Source of the DNA: DATLZM01 sp035559315
Lineage (GTDB): Bacteria; Actinomycetota; UBA4738; HRBIN12
Direction: 5' to 3'
DNA length: 31,763 nucleotides
Assembly (NCBI GenBank): GCA_035559315.1
Contig: DATMBJ010000036.1
Location: 1 to 31,763 of the forward strand
Shown: positions 22,210-29,757 of the stretch, one piece after another
Layout: the number at the start of each line of letters is the position of its first letter
How positions within the stretch are numbered: position 1 is the first letter of the stretch
Notes under the pieces: model-generated
Database searches by the model: none
What the model was told of the DNA's origin: nothing
Seen by the model: the letters and a program-made list of their open reading frames with translations, nothing else
Position numbers and translations under genes: made by a program

Positions 22210-22944
22210 CTAGCGGGTCCCGGCCCCAGGCCGGCCCCCGCCGGCCCGCTCCCGTTCGATCCGGCGTTGGACGGCCGCGTACACCGACACCCGGCGGGGA
22301 TGGTGCCTGGCGGAGACGGCACCCCCGAGGAGGACACCGACCAGGAGGGCGCCGAACGCGGCCCCGGCCACCGTCGCCCACCCCACCGGCGAGGGGCGGG
22401 CGCCGGCGACGGCGAGCGCACGCTCGACCGAGGCCCGTCGGCCCCGGTCGTCCTCGGCGCCGAGCCGGAGGGGCGCCCCGCCCTCCAGGCCGGCGAGGAC
22501 GCGCGCCCGGAGGGTGAGCTCGATCCGCGCGCCGCCGGTCGTCACGACGACGTCCGCGGCCTCGACCCGGACCCGGCGCCCCTCGACCGCGGCCCCGGTC
22601 CCCACCACCATGGGGCGGCCGGAGACCGTGAGGAGGTTGTCCTCGATGTCGAAGGCGATCTGCTCCACGCCGCCGGGCCCGAGCGCGGCGGTGAGCAGGT
22701 GCAGGGCCTCCCAGCCCTCGGGCGACGAGGCCCACAGATGGAGCGTGAGGCGAGCGCCGTCCTCCGACAGCCGTCCCCACCCGCCCACGGTCGGCCCGAC
22801 CTCCGCGCGCGCGAAGGCCGCACCCGGGGCCAGGACCACGAGCGCCGCGGCGGCCAGCGCGAGGACGGCCGAGGTCGGACGCGCTCGGGCCCGGCCACCT
22901 ACCGCCCTCCTCCCTGGATCCGCCCCGTCCACCGGCGCAAGCAT
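22210..22944 (-). CDS. Exported single-pass membrane protein of unknown function
   Basis: A protein of about 244 residues with a hydrophobic N-terminal signal (SAVLALAAAALVVLAPGAAFARA), an extracytoplasmic beta-rich domain of about 140 residues (GWGRLSEDGARLTLHLWAS..., then IAFDIEDNLLTVSGRPMVV), and a C-terminal transmembrane helix (WATVAGAAFGALLVGVLLGGAV) followed by a basic cytoplasmic tail. I do not recognise the domain. It is the first gene of the operon, ending 2 bp before the metalloprotease. A type I membrane protein next to an intramembrane protease makes a natural substrate or partner, though this is inference. The start is uncertain: ATG 22944 directly abuts a GGAGGGGG, while an in-frame GTG 12 bp later has better spacing. 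Confidence 0.75.
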   Translation of the reverse strand: MLAPVDGADPGRRAVGGRARARPTSAVLALAAAALVVLAPGAAFARAEVGPTVGGWGRLSEDGARLTLHLWASSPEGWEALHLLTAALGPGGVEQIAFDIEDNLLTVSGRPMVVGTGAAVEGRRVRVEAADVVVTTGGARIELTLRARVLAGLEGGAPLRLGAEDDRGRRASVERALAVAGARPSPVGWATVAGAAFGALLVGVLLGGAVSARHHPRRVSVYAAVQRRIERERAGGGRPGAGTR

Positions 22945-23002
22945 CCCCCTCCGGGCCCGCTCCCCGCAAACGGCGGCGTCGCAGACCGCCCCGGCCAACG
23001 CC

Positions 23003-23018
23003 TGTGTCGTACGTCACG
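23003..23018. promoter_or_regulatory. Putative Crp-type site between the protease operon and the 56-residue gene
   Basis: TGTGTCGTACGTCACG fits GTGNC-N3-CGTCAC. It lies 59 bp upstream of the minus-strand operon start and 94 bp upstream of the divergent plus-strand gene, so one site could serve both. Confidence 0.5.
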
Positions 23019-23111
23019 CGGCGAAGGTGGCGGACGGCACGCGGGAGCGGTGCCGCGCGACATCGGCCCCGAAGGCCGTCCGCCCTACCGTGCCCCCAGG
23101 AGGTGGTTGGG

Positions 23112-23282
23112 GTGGTCGGGAACGAGATCGCGCGGTACCGGATCGACGACCTGGTGCGCGAGGCGGAGGCCTTCCGGGCCACGAGGCCGGCTCGGATGGC
23201 ACGGGCCGCGGCGCGGAGGCGCCGCGCCAGGCGGATCGGCGCCGGGATCGCATCGATCCTCCTCTGGCCGATCAGGCACTAG
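23112..23282 (+). CDS. Small basic protein (56 residues), unknown
   Basis: A short gene with GTG 23112 placed 8 bp after AGGAGGTG, and TACCGT at 23086-23091 as a possible -10. The product starts VVGNEIARYRIDDLVREAEAFRAT, a likely acidic/amphipathic helix. It continues with an Arg/Ala-rich stretch (about 27-43) and ends with a short hydrophobic segment IGAGIASILLWPIRH, which suggests a peripheral or tail-anchored membrane protein. No family recognised. It is divergent from the protease operon and shares the Crp-type site region. A palindrome (23321-23334) follows the stop. Confidence 0.6.
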   Translation: MVGNEIARYRIDDLVREAEAFRATRPARMARAAARRRRARRIGAGIASILLWPIRH

Positions 23283-23320
23283 GGTCGGGCCCGAGCGCCG
23301 GCCGGCCGCGGCGCGAGCCA

Positions 23321-23334
23321 GGGCCCGCGGGCCC
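23321..23334 (+). terminator. Short G+C palindrome before prfB
   Basis: GGGCCCGCGGGCCC is a perfect 14-bp palindrome 38 bp after the stop of the small gene. It may end that transcript; it sits just upstream of the prfB -10 box and could also be an operator. Confidence 0.3.
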
Positions 23335-23342
23335 CGGCTTGC

Positions 23343-23348
23343 TACGAT
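23343..23348 (+). promoter_or_regulatory. Candidate -10 box (TACGAT) for a leaderless prfB transcript
   Basis: TACGAT ends 6 bp before the prfB GTG at 23355, so transcription would begin at the start codon. No ribosome-binding site is visible in the gap, consistent with leaderless initiation. Confidence 0.5.
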
Positions 23349-23354
23349 GCCGGT

Positions 23355-24480
23355 GTGACTCCTTGGCGCGAACGGATCGAAGAGCTCGCCCGACGGGTGG
23401 CGGCGGCGAAGGAGTTCCTTTGACGTCGAGGCCAAGCGCCGCCAGGCGGCGGAGCTCGAGCGCCGGGTCGCGGACCCCTCGCTCTGGGACGACCCGGCCC
23501 GGGCCCAGGAGCTGACGACGCGCCTGGCCCGCCTCCGCGGCGACCTCGAGCGCTACGAGGGGCTCGAGCGCCGGGTGGGGGAGGCCCGGGCCATCGACGA
23601 GCTGCTCGAGGAGGGGGAGGACCCCGAGCTCGCCGCCGAGCTCGAGCGGCTCCTGGAGGGGCTCGCCGCCGACATCGAGCGGCTGGAGCTCGCGTCCCTG
23701 CTCGGCGGGGAGTACGACTCCCACGACGCGGTGGCCACGATCCACGCGGGGGCCGGGGGCACCGAGTCCCAGGACTGGGCCCAGATGCTCCTCCGGATGT
23801 ACCTGCGGTGGGCGGAACGGCAGGGGTTCGAGGCCGAGCTCGACGAGGTGCTCCCCGGCGAAGAGGCGGGGATCAAGAGCGCCACCTTCATCGTCCACGG
23901 TCGGGGCGCCTACGGGCTGCTCTCGGCCGAGCGGGGCGTCCACCGCCTCGTGCGGATCTCGCCCTTCGACGCGCAGAAGCGCCGGCACACGAGCTTCGCG
24001 AGCCTCGACGTGATCCCCCTCCTCGAGGAGGAGGACGAGGAGGACATCGAGATCGACCCGAAGGACCTCCGGGTCGAGGTGTACCGCTCGACGGGGCCCG
24101 GCGGGCAGTCGGTGAACACCACGGACTCGGCCGTCCGGATCACGCACCTCCCCACGGGGATCACGGCCGCCTGCCAGAACGAGCGCTCGCAGATCCAGAA
24201 CCGGGCCGTCGCCATGCGGATCCTCAAGGCGCGGCTGGCCGAGCGGATGCGCCGCGAGCGGGAGGAGGAGCTGGAGCGGCTCCGCGGGGAGCGGCGGGGC
24301 ATCGAGTTCGGCTCCCAGATCCGCTCCTACGTCCTCGCGCCCTACCGCCTGGTGAAGGACCACCGGACCGGGGTCGAGATCGGCGACGTGGACCGGGTGC
24401 TCGACGGCGACCTGGACGAGCTGATCGAGGCCGAGCTCCGGCGCCGGGCGGCCGAGCGCGGCCGCGGTCGGGAGGGGTAG
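23355..24480 (+). CDS. prfB: Peptide chain release factor 2, with programmed +1 frameshift
   Basis: RF2 ends translation at UGA and UAA. It is read in two frames: GTG 23355 gives 22 codons ending TTC CTT, followed by an in-frame TGA (23421-23423). A +1 slip on CTT-T restarts at GAC 23422 and continues to 24480, about 374 residues in all. The slip site CTT TGA C and the upstream AAGGAG (23409-23414), which acts as an internal anti-SD pairing site, are the classical autoregulatory elements. The main frame has the stop-codon-reading SPF (RISPFDAQKRR) and the catalytic GGQ (STGPGGQSVNTTDSAV). This is not an error or pseudogene. Confidence 0.96.
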
Positions 24481-24481
24481 G

Positions 24482-24515
24482 GCCGGGGCCGCCCCTCCCC
24501 GCGTCGGGCGGCCCG
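24482..24515. terminator. Hairpin between convergent prfB and the YfhO-like gene
   Basis: CCGGGGCCGCCC and GGGCGGCCCGG pair with a single bulged G around an 11-base loop. It fills the 48-bp gap between the two converging stops, so it probably serves both strands. Confidence 0.5.
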
Positions 24516-24528
24516 GCGGGGTCGGGGT

Positions 24529-26955
24529 TCAGGTGGGCTCGGGCCGGGTCCGGGCCTCCCGCCACCGGGCCGAGAGCGCCGCCGCGGCGAGGAGGGCCCA
24601 GGCCAGGGCGGAGAGCGCGAGCCCGCGCCCGATCCAGGGATCCCGGTAGACCAGGCGGACCTCGTGGCGCCCGGCGGGGACCGGCACGCCCAGGAGGAGG
24701 AAGTCGGCCCGGAGGAGCGGCGCGGCCCGGCCGTCCACGGTCGCCTGCCAGTACCGGTCGTGGTTGGTCCGCACCACGACGATCCGCGGGCCCGGGGCCT
24801 CCACCCGGATCCGGAGGTCCTCGGGGGTCGCCTCCTCCAGGCTCGCCGCGCCCGGCGGCCCCGCGGGGCCGGGGCGGATCCCCGGGTCCTCCTCCAGCAC
24901 GGCGAGCGCGGCGGGGTCGAAGCCCGGCTCGAGCACCGCGCGGAGCGCCTGCCGCGGGCCGTCCACGACCCGCCAGGCGGGGACCGGGGAGGCGAGGGGC
25001 TCCCACCCGGGCACCTCGATCAGCTCGTACCCCGTCCCGGACGAGTCGTCGCTCGCCACCGGCGTCCCGGGGAGCCGGCGGGGCCGGAGGCCCTCGGGGA
25101 CGACGAGGTAGCGGACGCCGAGCAGCCGGACGTCCTCCAGCGTGGGATCGGCCAGGACCGACGCGTTGTAGAAGACCGGGAGGGGGTTCGTGGCGCGGAC
25201 GTAGGCCCAGTACCGGGCCGGCTGGACCGGGTTGTAGCCGAGGGCGTCCCGCAGGCCGAAGAGCGTTCCGCGGTTGTTGGCGAGCATCGGCCAGTCCCCC
25301 GGCTCCTGGGCCCAGAGGTAGCCCTTCTCGAAGTAGGCGTCGGGGGGCACCCAGGTGAGGTACCGCTCGGGACGCCCCCGGAGGTAGGCCGCGATCGGCC
25401 CGGGGCGCGTGTAGTCGGCGGCGCGCACGTCCGGCCAACGGAGGGGCCCCGGGGGGAGGTTCGGGTGGTCCTCGCCCTCGAGCCCGAGGAACACGGTGCC
25501 GCCGCGGTAGGCCTGGGAGTAGGCGGCGCTCCCCACGAGCTCGGCGGCGAGGAGGCCGACCACGACGAGGGCCCCGCCCCGGCGTCGGCCGAGGGCGGCG
25601 AGGGCCGGGGCGGCGGCCAGGACCCCGACCGCGAGGAGCGCGAAGCGGACCGGGCGGGCGCCGAGCAGGACCGGGAGGAGGAGGAAGCACGCGGCGGGAG
25701 CCGCGAGCCACGCGAGCGCCCGCCGCCGCGAGAGGGGTCGGTCCGCGAGGGCCTGGATCCCCACGGCGCCGAGCACCGGGACCACGAGGTACGCGAGGTA
25801 GCGCAGCCGGCCGGGGTTGTGGAGGTACACGTCGCCGTAGGGGATCCGGAGCACGAGCGAACGGAACCAGCCCGCGGTGACCAGGGCGTTGAGCGTGAGG
25901 GCGTAGGCGGCCGCTGCGACCAGGGCGAAGGCCGCGACCAGCGCGCGCCGCTCGCGGGCCCGCCAGGCGGCCGGCGCCGCGAGGAGGATCGCGGCCCCCA
26001 CGTAGGCGCCGGGGGCGCTCCCGAGGGAGAACGGCCACCCCGCCCACACCCCGTTGCTCGCGATCGGGCGCTCCGCGGCCCGGCCCGCGCCCTCGAGCGG
26101 TGGGACGAGCCAGGCGTAGCCCTCGCGGAGGCTGGACCGCTGCACGAGCATGGCCCGGGGCAGGAGCACGGCCAGGTTCGCGAGGGGGAGGGCCGCGAGG
26201 AACAGCGCATCCTCGAGGGCGGCCCGGAGGGGCGAACGGGCCCCCGCGCGCACGTCCCGGACCGACCCGGCCACGAGGTAGGCCGCGACCAGCGCCGTGC
26301 CCATCGCGAGCCCGTGGCTCATGTGGGCCCCGGCGAGCTGGCCCCAGGCGAACGCGGCCAGCGCGAGCCACGCGAGCCTGGCCGACCAGGGCGAGGCTCG
26401 CCGGTACCCGCCGGCCCCCACCAGCACGATCGTGGTCCAGGCCAAGGCCCCGGCGAACGGGAGCGAGATCGCGATCACCGAGGCCGACACCGCGAGGGCG
26501 AGGGAGAGCCCGCCGGCCGTGGCCGCGGCCCGGGACAGCCCCTCCCCCCGGAGGAAGGCGTACAGCCCCAGGCCGCCGAGGAGGGGGTTCCACACGATCA
26601 GGGCCCGGGTGGCGGCGGCGGGCGGGAGCAGCGAGAACAGGGCCATCGCCGGGACGTAGAGCCACCCGGACTGGGGGTCGGCGGCGAAGGGGGCGCCCGC
26701 CAGCTCCGAAGGGTTCCACAGCGGCACGTGTCCGGCGGCGAGGCTCCTCCCCAGGAACCCGAACCGCGGCAGCCAGAACGCGAGGACGTCGGGGTGCTGG
26801 TTCGTGAGGAGGCCGTGGAACGCGAACGCCCGGAGCGCGAAGAGCACCGAGGCCGCGATCAGGAGCGGCCCCGCGGCCGCCCGGGCCCAGGCCGGCGCCC
26901 GGGGGGCCGCGGCCCCGGGCGCGGTTCCCGCCGCGCGGGCCGGGAGCACCCTCAT
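24529..26955 (-). CDS. YfhO-like large membrane protein
   Basis: An 808-residue integral membrane protein with about 12-13 hydrophobic segments in the first two thirds. A large extracytoplasmic C-terminal domain follows, and a final helix near the end (LALSALAWALLAAAALSARW). Early motifs HPDVLAFWLPRFGFLGRSL and GHVPLWNPSELAGAPFAADPQSGWLYVPAMALF match the YfhO/GT-C glycosyltransferase-like pattern, with an acidic residue in the first outer loop. YfhO proteins are proposed to transfer lipid-linked sugars, but few have been tested. The C-terminal part contains RYLVVPEGLRP and VVRTNHDRYWQATVDG, typical of the family. It is divergent from ftsE; ATG 26955 lies 137 bp from the ftsE start. Confidence 0.85.
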   Translation of the reverse strand: MRVLPARAAGTAPGAAAPRAPAWARAAAGPLLIAASVLFALRAFAFHGLLTNQHPDVLAFWLPRFGFLGRSLAAGHVPLWNPSELAGAPFAADPQSGWLYVPAMALFSLLPPAAATRALIVWNPLLGGLGLYAFLRGEGLSRAAATAGGLSLALAVSASVIAISLPFAGALAWTTIVLVGAGGYRRASPWSARLAWLALAAFAWGQLAGAHMSHGLAMGTALVAAYLVAGSVRDVRAGARSPLRAALEDALFLAALPLANLAVLLPRAMLVQRSSLREGYAWLVPPLEGAGRAAERPIASNGVWAGWPFSLGSAPGAYVGAAILLAAPAAWRARERRALVAAFALVAAAAYALTLNALVTAGWFRSLVLRIPYGDVYLHNPGRLRYLAYLVVPVLGAVGIQALADRPLSRRRALAWLAAPAACFLLLPVLLGARPVRFALLAVGVLAAAPALAALGRRRGGALVVVGLLAAELVGSAAYSQAYRGGTVFLGLEGEDHPNLPPGPLRWPDVRAADYTRPGPIAAYLRGRPERYLTWVPPDAYFEKGYLWAQEPGDWPMLANNRGTLFGLRDALGYNPVQPARYWAYVRATNPLPVFYNASVLADPTLEDVRLLGVRYLVVPEGLRPRRLPGTPVASDDSSGTGYELIEVPGWEPLASPVPAWRVVDGPRQALRAVLEPGFDPAALAVLEEDPGIRPGPAGPPGAASLEEATPEDLRIRVEAPGPRIVVVRTNHDRYWQATVDGRAAPLLRADFLLLGVPVPAGRHEVRLVYRDPWIGRGLALSALAWALLAAAALSARWREARTRPEPT

Positions 26956-27051
26956 GGCCCCCCAGCCTACGCGGGCGGCGCCCCGTCGGCGCCCCTGCTC
27001 ACGGGCACCGCCCGGTCGGCCGAGGTCGTTCCCCGCGGGGGGTTCCGCTGG

Positions 27052-27057
27052 TAGACT
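27052..27057 (+). promoter_or_regulatory. Candidate -10 box (TAGACT) for ftsE
   Basis: TAGACT fits TANNNT and lies 35 bp upstream of the ATG; GAAGGA directly before the start is the likely ribosome-binding site. Confidence 0.45.
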
Positions 27058-27092
27058 CGGGCGCTGGCCCGCCGCCCGAACCTTCGAAGGAC

Positions 27093-27770
27093 ATGATCAG
27101 CCTCAGGAACGTCACCAAGACCTACCGGAACGGCGTCACCGCGCTCGCCGACGTGAGCGTGGAGATCGGCAAGGGCGAGTTCGTGTTCGTCGTCGGCCCG
27201 TCGGGGTCGGGGAAGTCCACCCTGATCCGCCTGCTCCTCAAGGAGGAGGAGGCCACCGCGGGCGAGATCTACGTGGCCGGGAAGAACCTGGCGAAGCTCT
27301 CCCACTGGAAGATCCCGCACCTCCGCCGGAACCTCGGCGTGGTGTTCCAGGACTTCAAGCTGCTTCCCGACAAGACCGTGTTCGAGAACGTGGCCTTCGC
27401 GCTCGAGGTGATCGGGAAGCCCAAGCCGGTGATCGACCAGCGGGTCCCCGAGATCCTGGAGCTCGTCGGCCTGGGCGACAAGCTGAACGACTACCCCGAC
27501 CAGCTCTCGGGCGGGGAGCAGCAGCGGGTGTCGCTCGCCCGGGCCGTCGTGAACCGCCCGCTCGTGCTGCTCGCGGACGAACCCACCGGGAACCTGGACC
27601 CGGCCACCTCGGTGGACATCATGCGTCTGCTGGACAAGGTGAACCGGATCGGGACCACGGTGGTGATGGCCACCCACGACCAGGCCATCGTCGACGCGAT
27701 GCGCCGCCGGGTCCTCCAGCTCGACGGGGGCCGGGTCGTGCGCGACCAGGCCCGGGGGGTGTACTCCTAG
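27093..27770 (+). CDS. ftsE: Cell division ATP-binding protein FtsE
   Basis: A 225-residue ABC ATPase. GPSGSGKST (35-43) is Walker A, QLSGGEQQR the signature, LLADEPTGNLDP Walker B with its D-loop, and the His switch lies in MATHD. FtsE partners with FtsX at the septum, where the complex activates peptidoglycan hydrolases rather than transporting a solute. It ends 2 bp before ftsX, and the order ftsE-ftsX-smpB-ssrA is usual in actinobacteria. Confidence 0.97.
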   Translation: MISLRNVTKTYRNGVTALADVSVEIGKGEFVFVVGPSGSGKSTLIRLLLKEEEATAGEIYVAGKNLAKLSHWKIPHLRRNLGVVFQDFKLLPDKTVFENVAFALEVIGKPKPVIDQRVPEILELVGLGDKLNDYPDQLSGGEQQRVSLARAVVNRPLVLLADEPTGNLDPATSVDIMRLLDKVNRIGTTVVMATHDQAIVDAMRRRVLQLDGGRVVRDQARGVYS

Positions 27771-27772
27771 CG

Positions 27773-28684
27773 ATGCTCCGGCGCCTCGACTACTACTTCC
27801 GCGAGACGTTCGTCGGCCTGCGGCGCAACGGCCTGGTCGCGTTCGCCGCGATCTCCACCGCGTTCATCGCGCTCCTCCTGTTCGGCATGGCGCTGCTGAT
27901 CGGGCGGGAGTTCCGCCTGATCATCGAGGCAGCCACCGGGAACGTCGAGGTCGCCGTGTACCTCACCGACGAGGCCGACGACGAGACCGTCCAGTACCTG
28001 ACCGACACGCTGCTCGAGCTCCCCGTCGTGGCCTCCGTGGAGTACGAGAGCAAGCAAGAGGCCTACCAGCGGTTCCAGCGCCTGTTCGCCAACCAGCGGG
28101 CGCTCGTGGACAACGTGACCCCCGATGCGCTCCCCGCCTCGCTCCGGGTGAAGCTCCGCGACCCCGAGCGGTTCGCGCAGGTCGCGGCGGCCCTGGGGTG
28201 CGAGCCGGACGCGTCCGGGCGGTACCGGTGCGCCCAGCCGGGGATCGAGACCGTCGCCGACCAGCGCGAGTTCCTCAACCGGCTGTTCGCGGTGATCCGC
28301 GTGCTCTCGTTCGGCGTCGGCGCCGTCGCGATGATCATGCTGGTCTCGGCGACCGCGCTGATCGCGAACACCGTGCGGATGGGCCTGTTCGCCCGGCGGA
28401 AGGAGATCGGGATCATGAAGCTCGTCGGCGCCACGAACTGGCGGATCCGGATCCCCTTCCTCATCGAGGGCCTGGTCGAGAGCCTGCTCGGCGCCGGGGG
28501 GGCGGTCCTCGCGCTCTTCGTCGGCAAGGTGGTCTTCGTGGACCGGCTCCGCAACGAGATCGGGTTCCTGCCGCTGATCGACAACGGCGACGTGATCGCC
28601 ACGATCCCCTGGCTCCTCGGCGCGGGCGCCGTGGTCGCGGTGGTGGCGAGCACGATCGGGATGCGCCGGTTCCTCGACGTCTAG
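27773..28684 (+). CDS. ftsX: Cell division protein FtsX
   Basis: A 303-residue membrane subunit of the FtsEX complex. It has an N-terminal cytoplasmic segment (RRLDYYFRETFVGLRRNGLV), TM1 (about 23-45) and an extracytoplasmic loop of about 125 residues (VEVAVYLTDEADDETVQYLTD...). Three more helices (about 178-300) surround the FtsX motif MGLFARRKEIGIMKLVGATNWRIRIPF. The outer loop is the part that recruits peptidoglycan hydrolase partners; it contains two Cys (GCEPDASGRYRCAQPG) that could form a disulphide. Length is typical. Confidence 0.96.
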   Translation: MLRRLDYYFRETFVGLRRNGLVAFAAISTAFIALLLFGMALLIGREFRLIIEAATGNVEVAVYLTDEADDETVQYLTDTLLELPVVASVEYESKQEAYQRFQRLFANQRALVDNVTPDALPASLRVKLRDPERFAQVAAALGCEPDASGRYRCAQPGIETVADQREFLNRLFAVIRVLSFGVGAVAMIMLVSATALIANTVRMGLFARRKEIGIMKLVGATNWRIRIPFLIEGLVESLLGAGGAVLALFVGKVVFVDRLRNEIGFLPLIDNGDVIATIPWLLGAGAVVAVVASTIGMRRFLDV

Positions 28685-28693
28685 GACGCGGCC

Positions 28694-29158
28694 GTGGGCC
28701 GCGGGGCGGGCGAGCGGACGGTCGCGACGAACCGGCGGGCCCGTCACGACTACGAGATCCTGGAGCGGGTCGAGGCCGGGATCGTCCTCACGGGCTCGGA
28801 GGTGAAGTCGCTCCGGGCGGGGCGGGCCTCGCTCTCGGACTCCTACGCCCGGGTCCGGGACGGCGAGGTGTGGCTCGAGGGGATGCACATCGCGCCCTAC
28901 GAGCCCGGCCAGGTCCGGGGGTACGAGCCCAAGCGGCCCCGGAAGCTCCTCCTCCACCGGGCCGAGATCGCCCGGCTGCTCGGGAAGACCCAGGAGCGGG
29001 GCCTCACGTTGGTCCCGCTCCGCGTGTACTTCGCGCACGGCCTCGCCAAGGTCGAGCTGGGGCTGGGGCGCGGGAAGCGGAAGTACGAGAAGCGCCGAGC
29101 GATCGTGGAACGGGAGCAGCGCCGGGAGATCGAACGGGCGACCTCCCGACGGCCGTGA
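28694..29158 (+). CDS. smpB: SsrA-binding protein SmpB
   Basis: A 154-residue OB-fold protein that carries tmRNA to stalled ribosomes. Typical phrases are NRRARHDYEILERVEAGIVLTGSEVKSLRAGRASLSDSYARV, YEPKRPRKLLLHRAEIARL, LVPLRVYFAHGLAKVELGLGRGK, and the basic C-terminal tail YEKRRAIVEREQRREIERA that reads the empty mRNA channel. It starts at GTG 28694, 9 bp after ftsX, and its own RNA partner ssrA is encoded 59 bp downstream. Confidence 0.97.
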   Translation: MGRGAGERTVATNRRARHDYEILERVEAGIVLTGSEVKSLRAGRASLSDSYARVRDGEVWLEGMHIAPYEPGQVRGYEPKRPRKLLLHRAEIARLLGKTQERGLTLVPLRVYFAHGLAKVELGLGRGKRKYEKRRAIVEREQRREIERATSRRP

Positions 29159-29192
29159 ACGAGGTCCCCGGCTCCGCCTCCCGGGTGCGGCG

Positions 29193-29198
29193 TATACT
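29193..29198 (+). promoter_or_regulatory. -10 box (TATACT) of ssrA
   Basis: TATACT, identical to the box before the raiA-type RNA, places the transcript start about 12 bp before the mature 5' end at 29218. The short pre-sequence contains GCAG-ATAA-CTGC and would be removed by RNase P. Confidence 0.6.
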
Positions 29199-29217
29199 GG
29201 GGGCAGATAACTGCATA

Positions 29218-29569
29218 GGGGGTGCACTGGCTTCGACCTGGGCGTGTACCGCCTGGGGGAAGCGGGCCGAGGTCCCCGGAACCTCGTACCAAAGCCGGGA
29301 ACCGAAACAAGCGCCAACCACGAGTTCGCGCTCGCTGCCTAAGACCTAGGCGGCCGTCCGTCCGGGTTCGCCTGCGACCCGGGTCCGGGCGTCACCGAGC
29401 AGGCTCGCGGCGGCGGCCCCGCCCGGTGGCCGTCGCCGGACAGCGAACCGGGCTGGCCGACGGGCCCTCCGCCTGCGGGAGGCCCGGAGGCGAGATCTCA
29501 CCGCAGGCTGCGCCCGGAGAAGCCCCAGCCGGTCGCCCGGGGACGCGGGTTCGATTCCCGCCACCTCCA
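29218..29569 (+). ncRNA. ssrA: tmRNA
   Basis: About 352 nt. The 5' GGGGGTG (29218-29224) pairs with CACCTCC (29562-29568) to form the acceptor stem, including a G-U at the third pair, the alanine identity element. The T-arm GCGGGTTCGATTCCCGC lies just before the 3' end, and A29569 is the discriminator; CCA is not encoded. GTGCACTGGCTTCGACCTGG is the usual 5' D-like region. The tag frame is GCC AAC CAC GAG TTC GCG CTC GCT GCC TAA (29313-29342), giving ANHEFALAA after the charged alanine, which ends in the protease signal ALAA. GAAACAAGC precedes the likely resume codon. The G+C-rich stretch 29345-29540 holds the pseudoknots. Confidence 0.95.
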
Positions 29570-29618
29570 CGAGGGCGAAGATGCCGAACGGTCGTCCGGG
29601 CCGTCGGGCTCGGGCGGC
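29566..29618 (+). repeat. ssrA 3' flank repeat, copy 1 (attachment-like)
   Basis: Begins with the last bases of tmRNA (TCCAC). About 43 of 50 positions match copy 2 at 31157-31209, starting TCCACGAGGGC and ending GTCGGGCTCG. Together the copies bracket the accessory genes, as att sites of an element inserted at ssrA would. Confidence 0.6.
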
Positions 29619-29641
29619 GCTCCGGTGAGCGTTAGGGTGTC

Positions 29642-29685
29642 GATCGCTGTGATGGGAACGTTCCAAGGACATCGCCGTTCAACGT
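29642..29685 (+). repeat. Second flank repeat, copy 1
   Basis: Contains AAGGACATCGCCG and GTTCC, and matches 31396-31437 almost base for base apart from small changes. In this copy it lies about 25 bp after the first repeat; in the other copy about 190 bp intervene. It runs into the attC-like site. Confidence 0.6.
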
Positions 29686-29753
29686 TGATGCGCTTCAGCC
29701 GGGGCCGGGCGCTGGATAGCGCTACCGCCGTCGGCTAGAGGCGCTTGTTGGGC
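29678..29753 (-). repeat. attC-like recombination site (76 bp) after the membrane protein gene
   Basis: Read on the minus strand it opens with GCCCAAC (RYYYAAC) and ends with GTTGAAC (GTTRRRY), the two outer core boxes of integron attC sites. Inside, AAGCGCCTCTAGCC and GGCTGAAGCGC are imperfect inverted arms. It starts 4 bp after the gene's stop codon, as in cassettes. No integrase is in view. Confidence 0.55.
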
Positions 29754-29757
29754 AGTG

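Noticed and set aside
22208..23182. N-terminal extension of the metalloprotease frame to 1050 residues
   Set aside because: It would overlap the whole exported-protein gene and reads as Arg/Gly-rich noise; ATG 22207 lies 2 bp after the previous stop and gives a sensible N-terminus.
23421..23423. prfB as a pseudogene because of the in-frame TGA
   Set aside because: The TGA is part of the classical CTT TGA C slip site with an AAGGAG stimulator.
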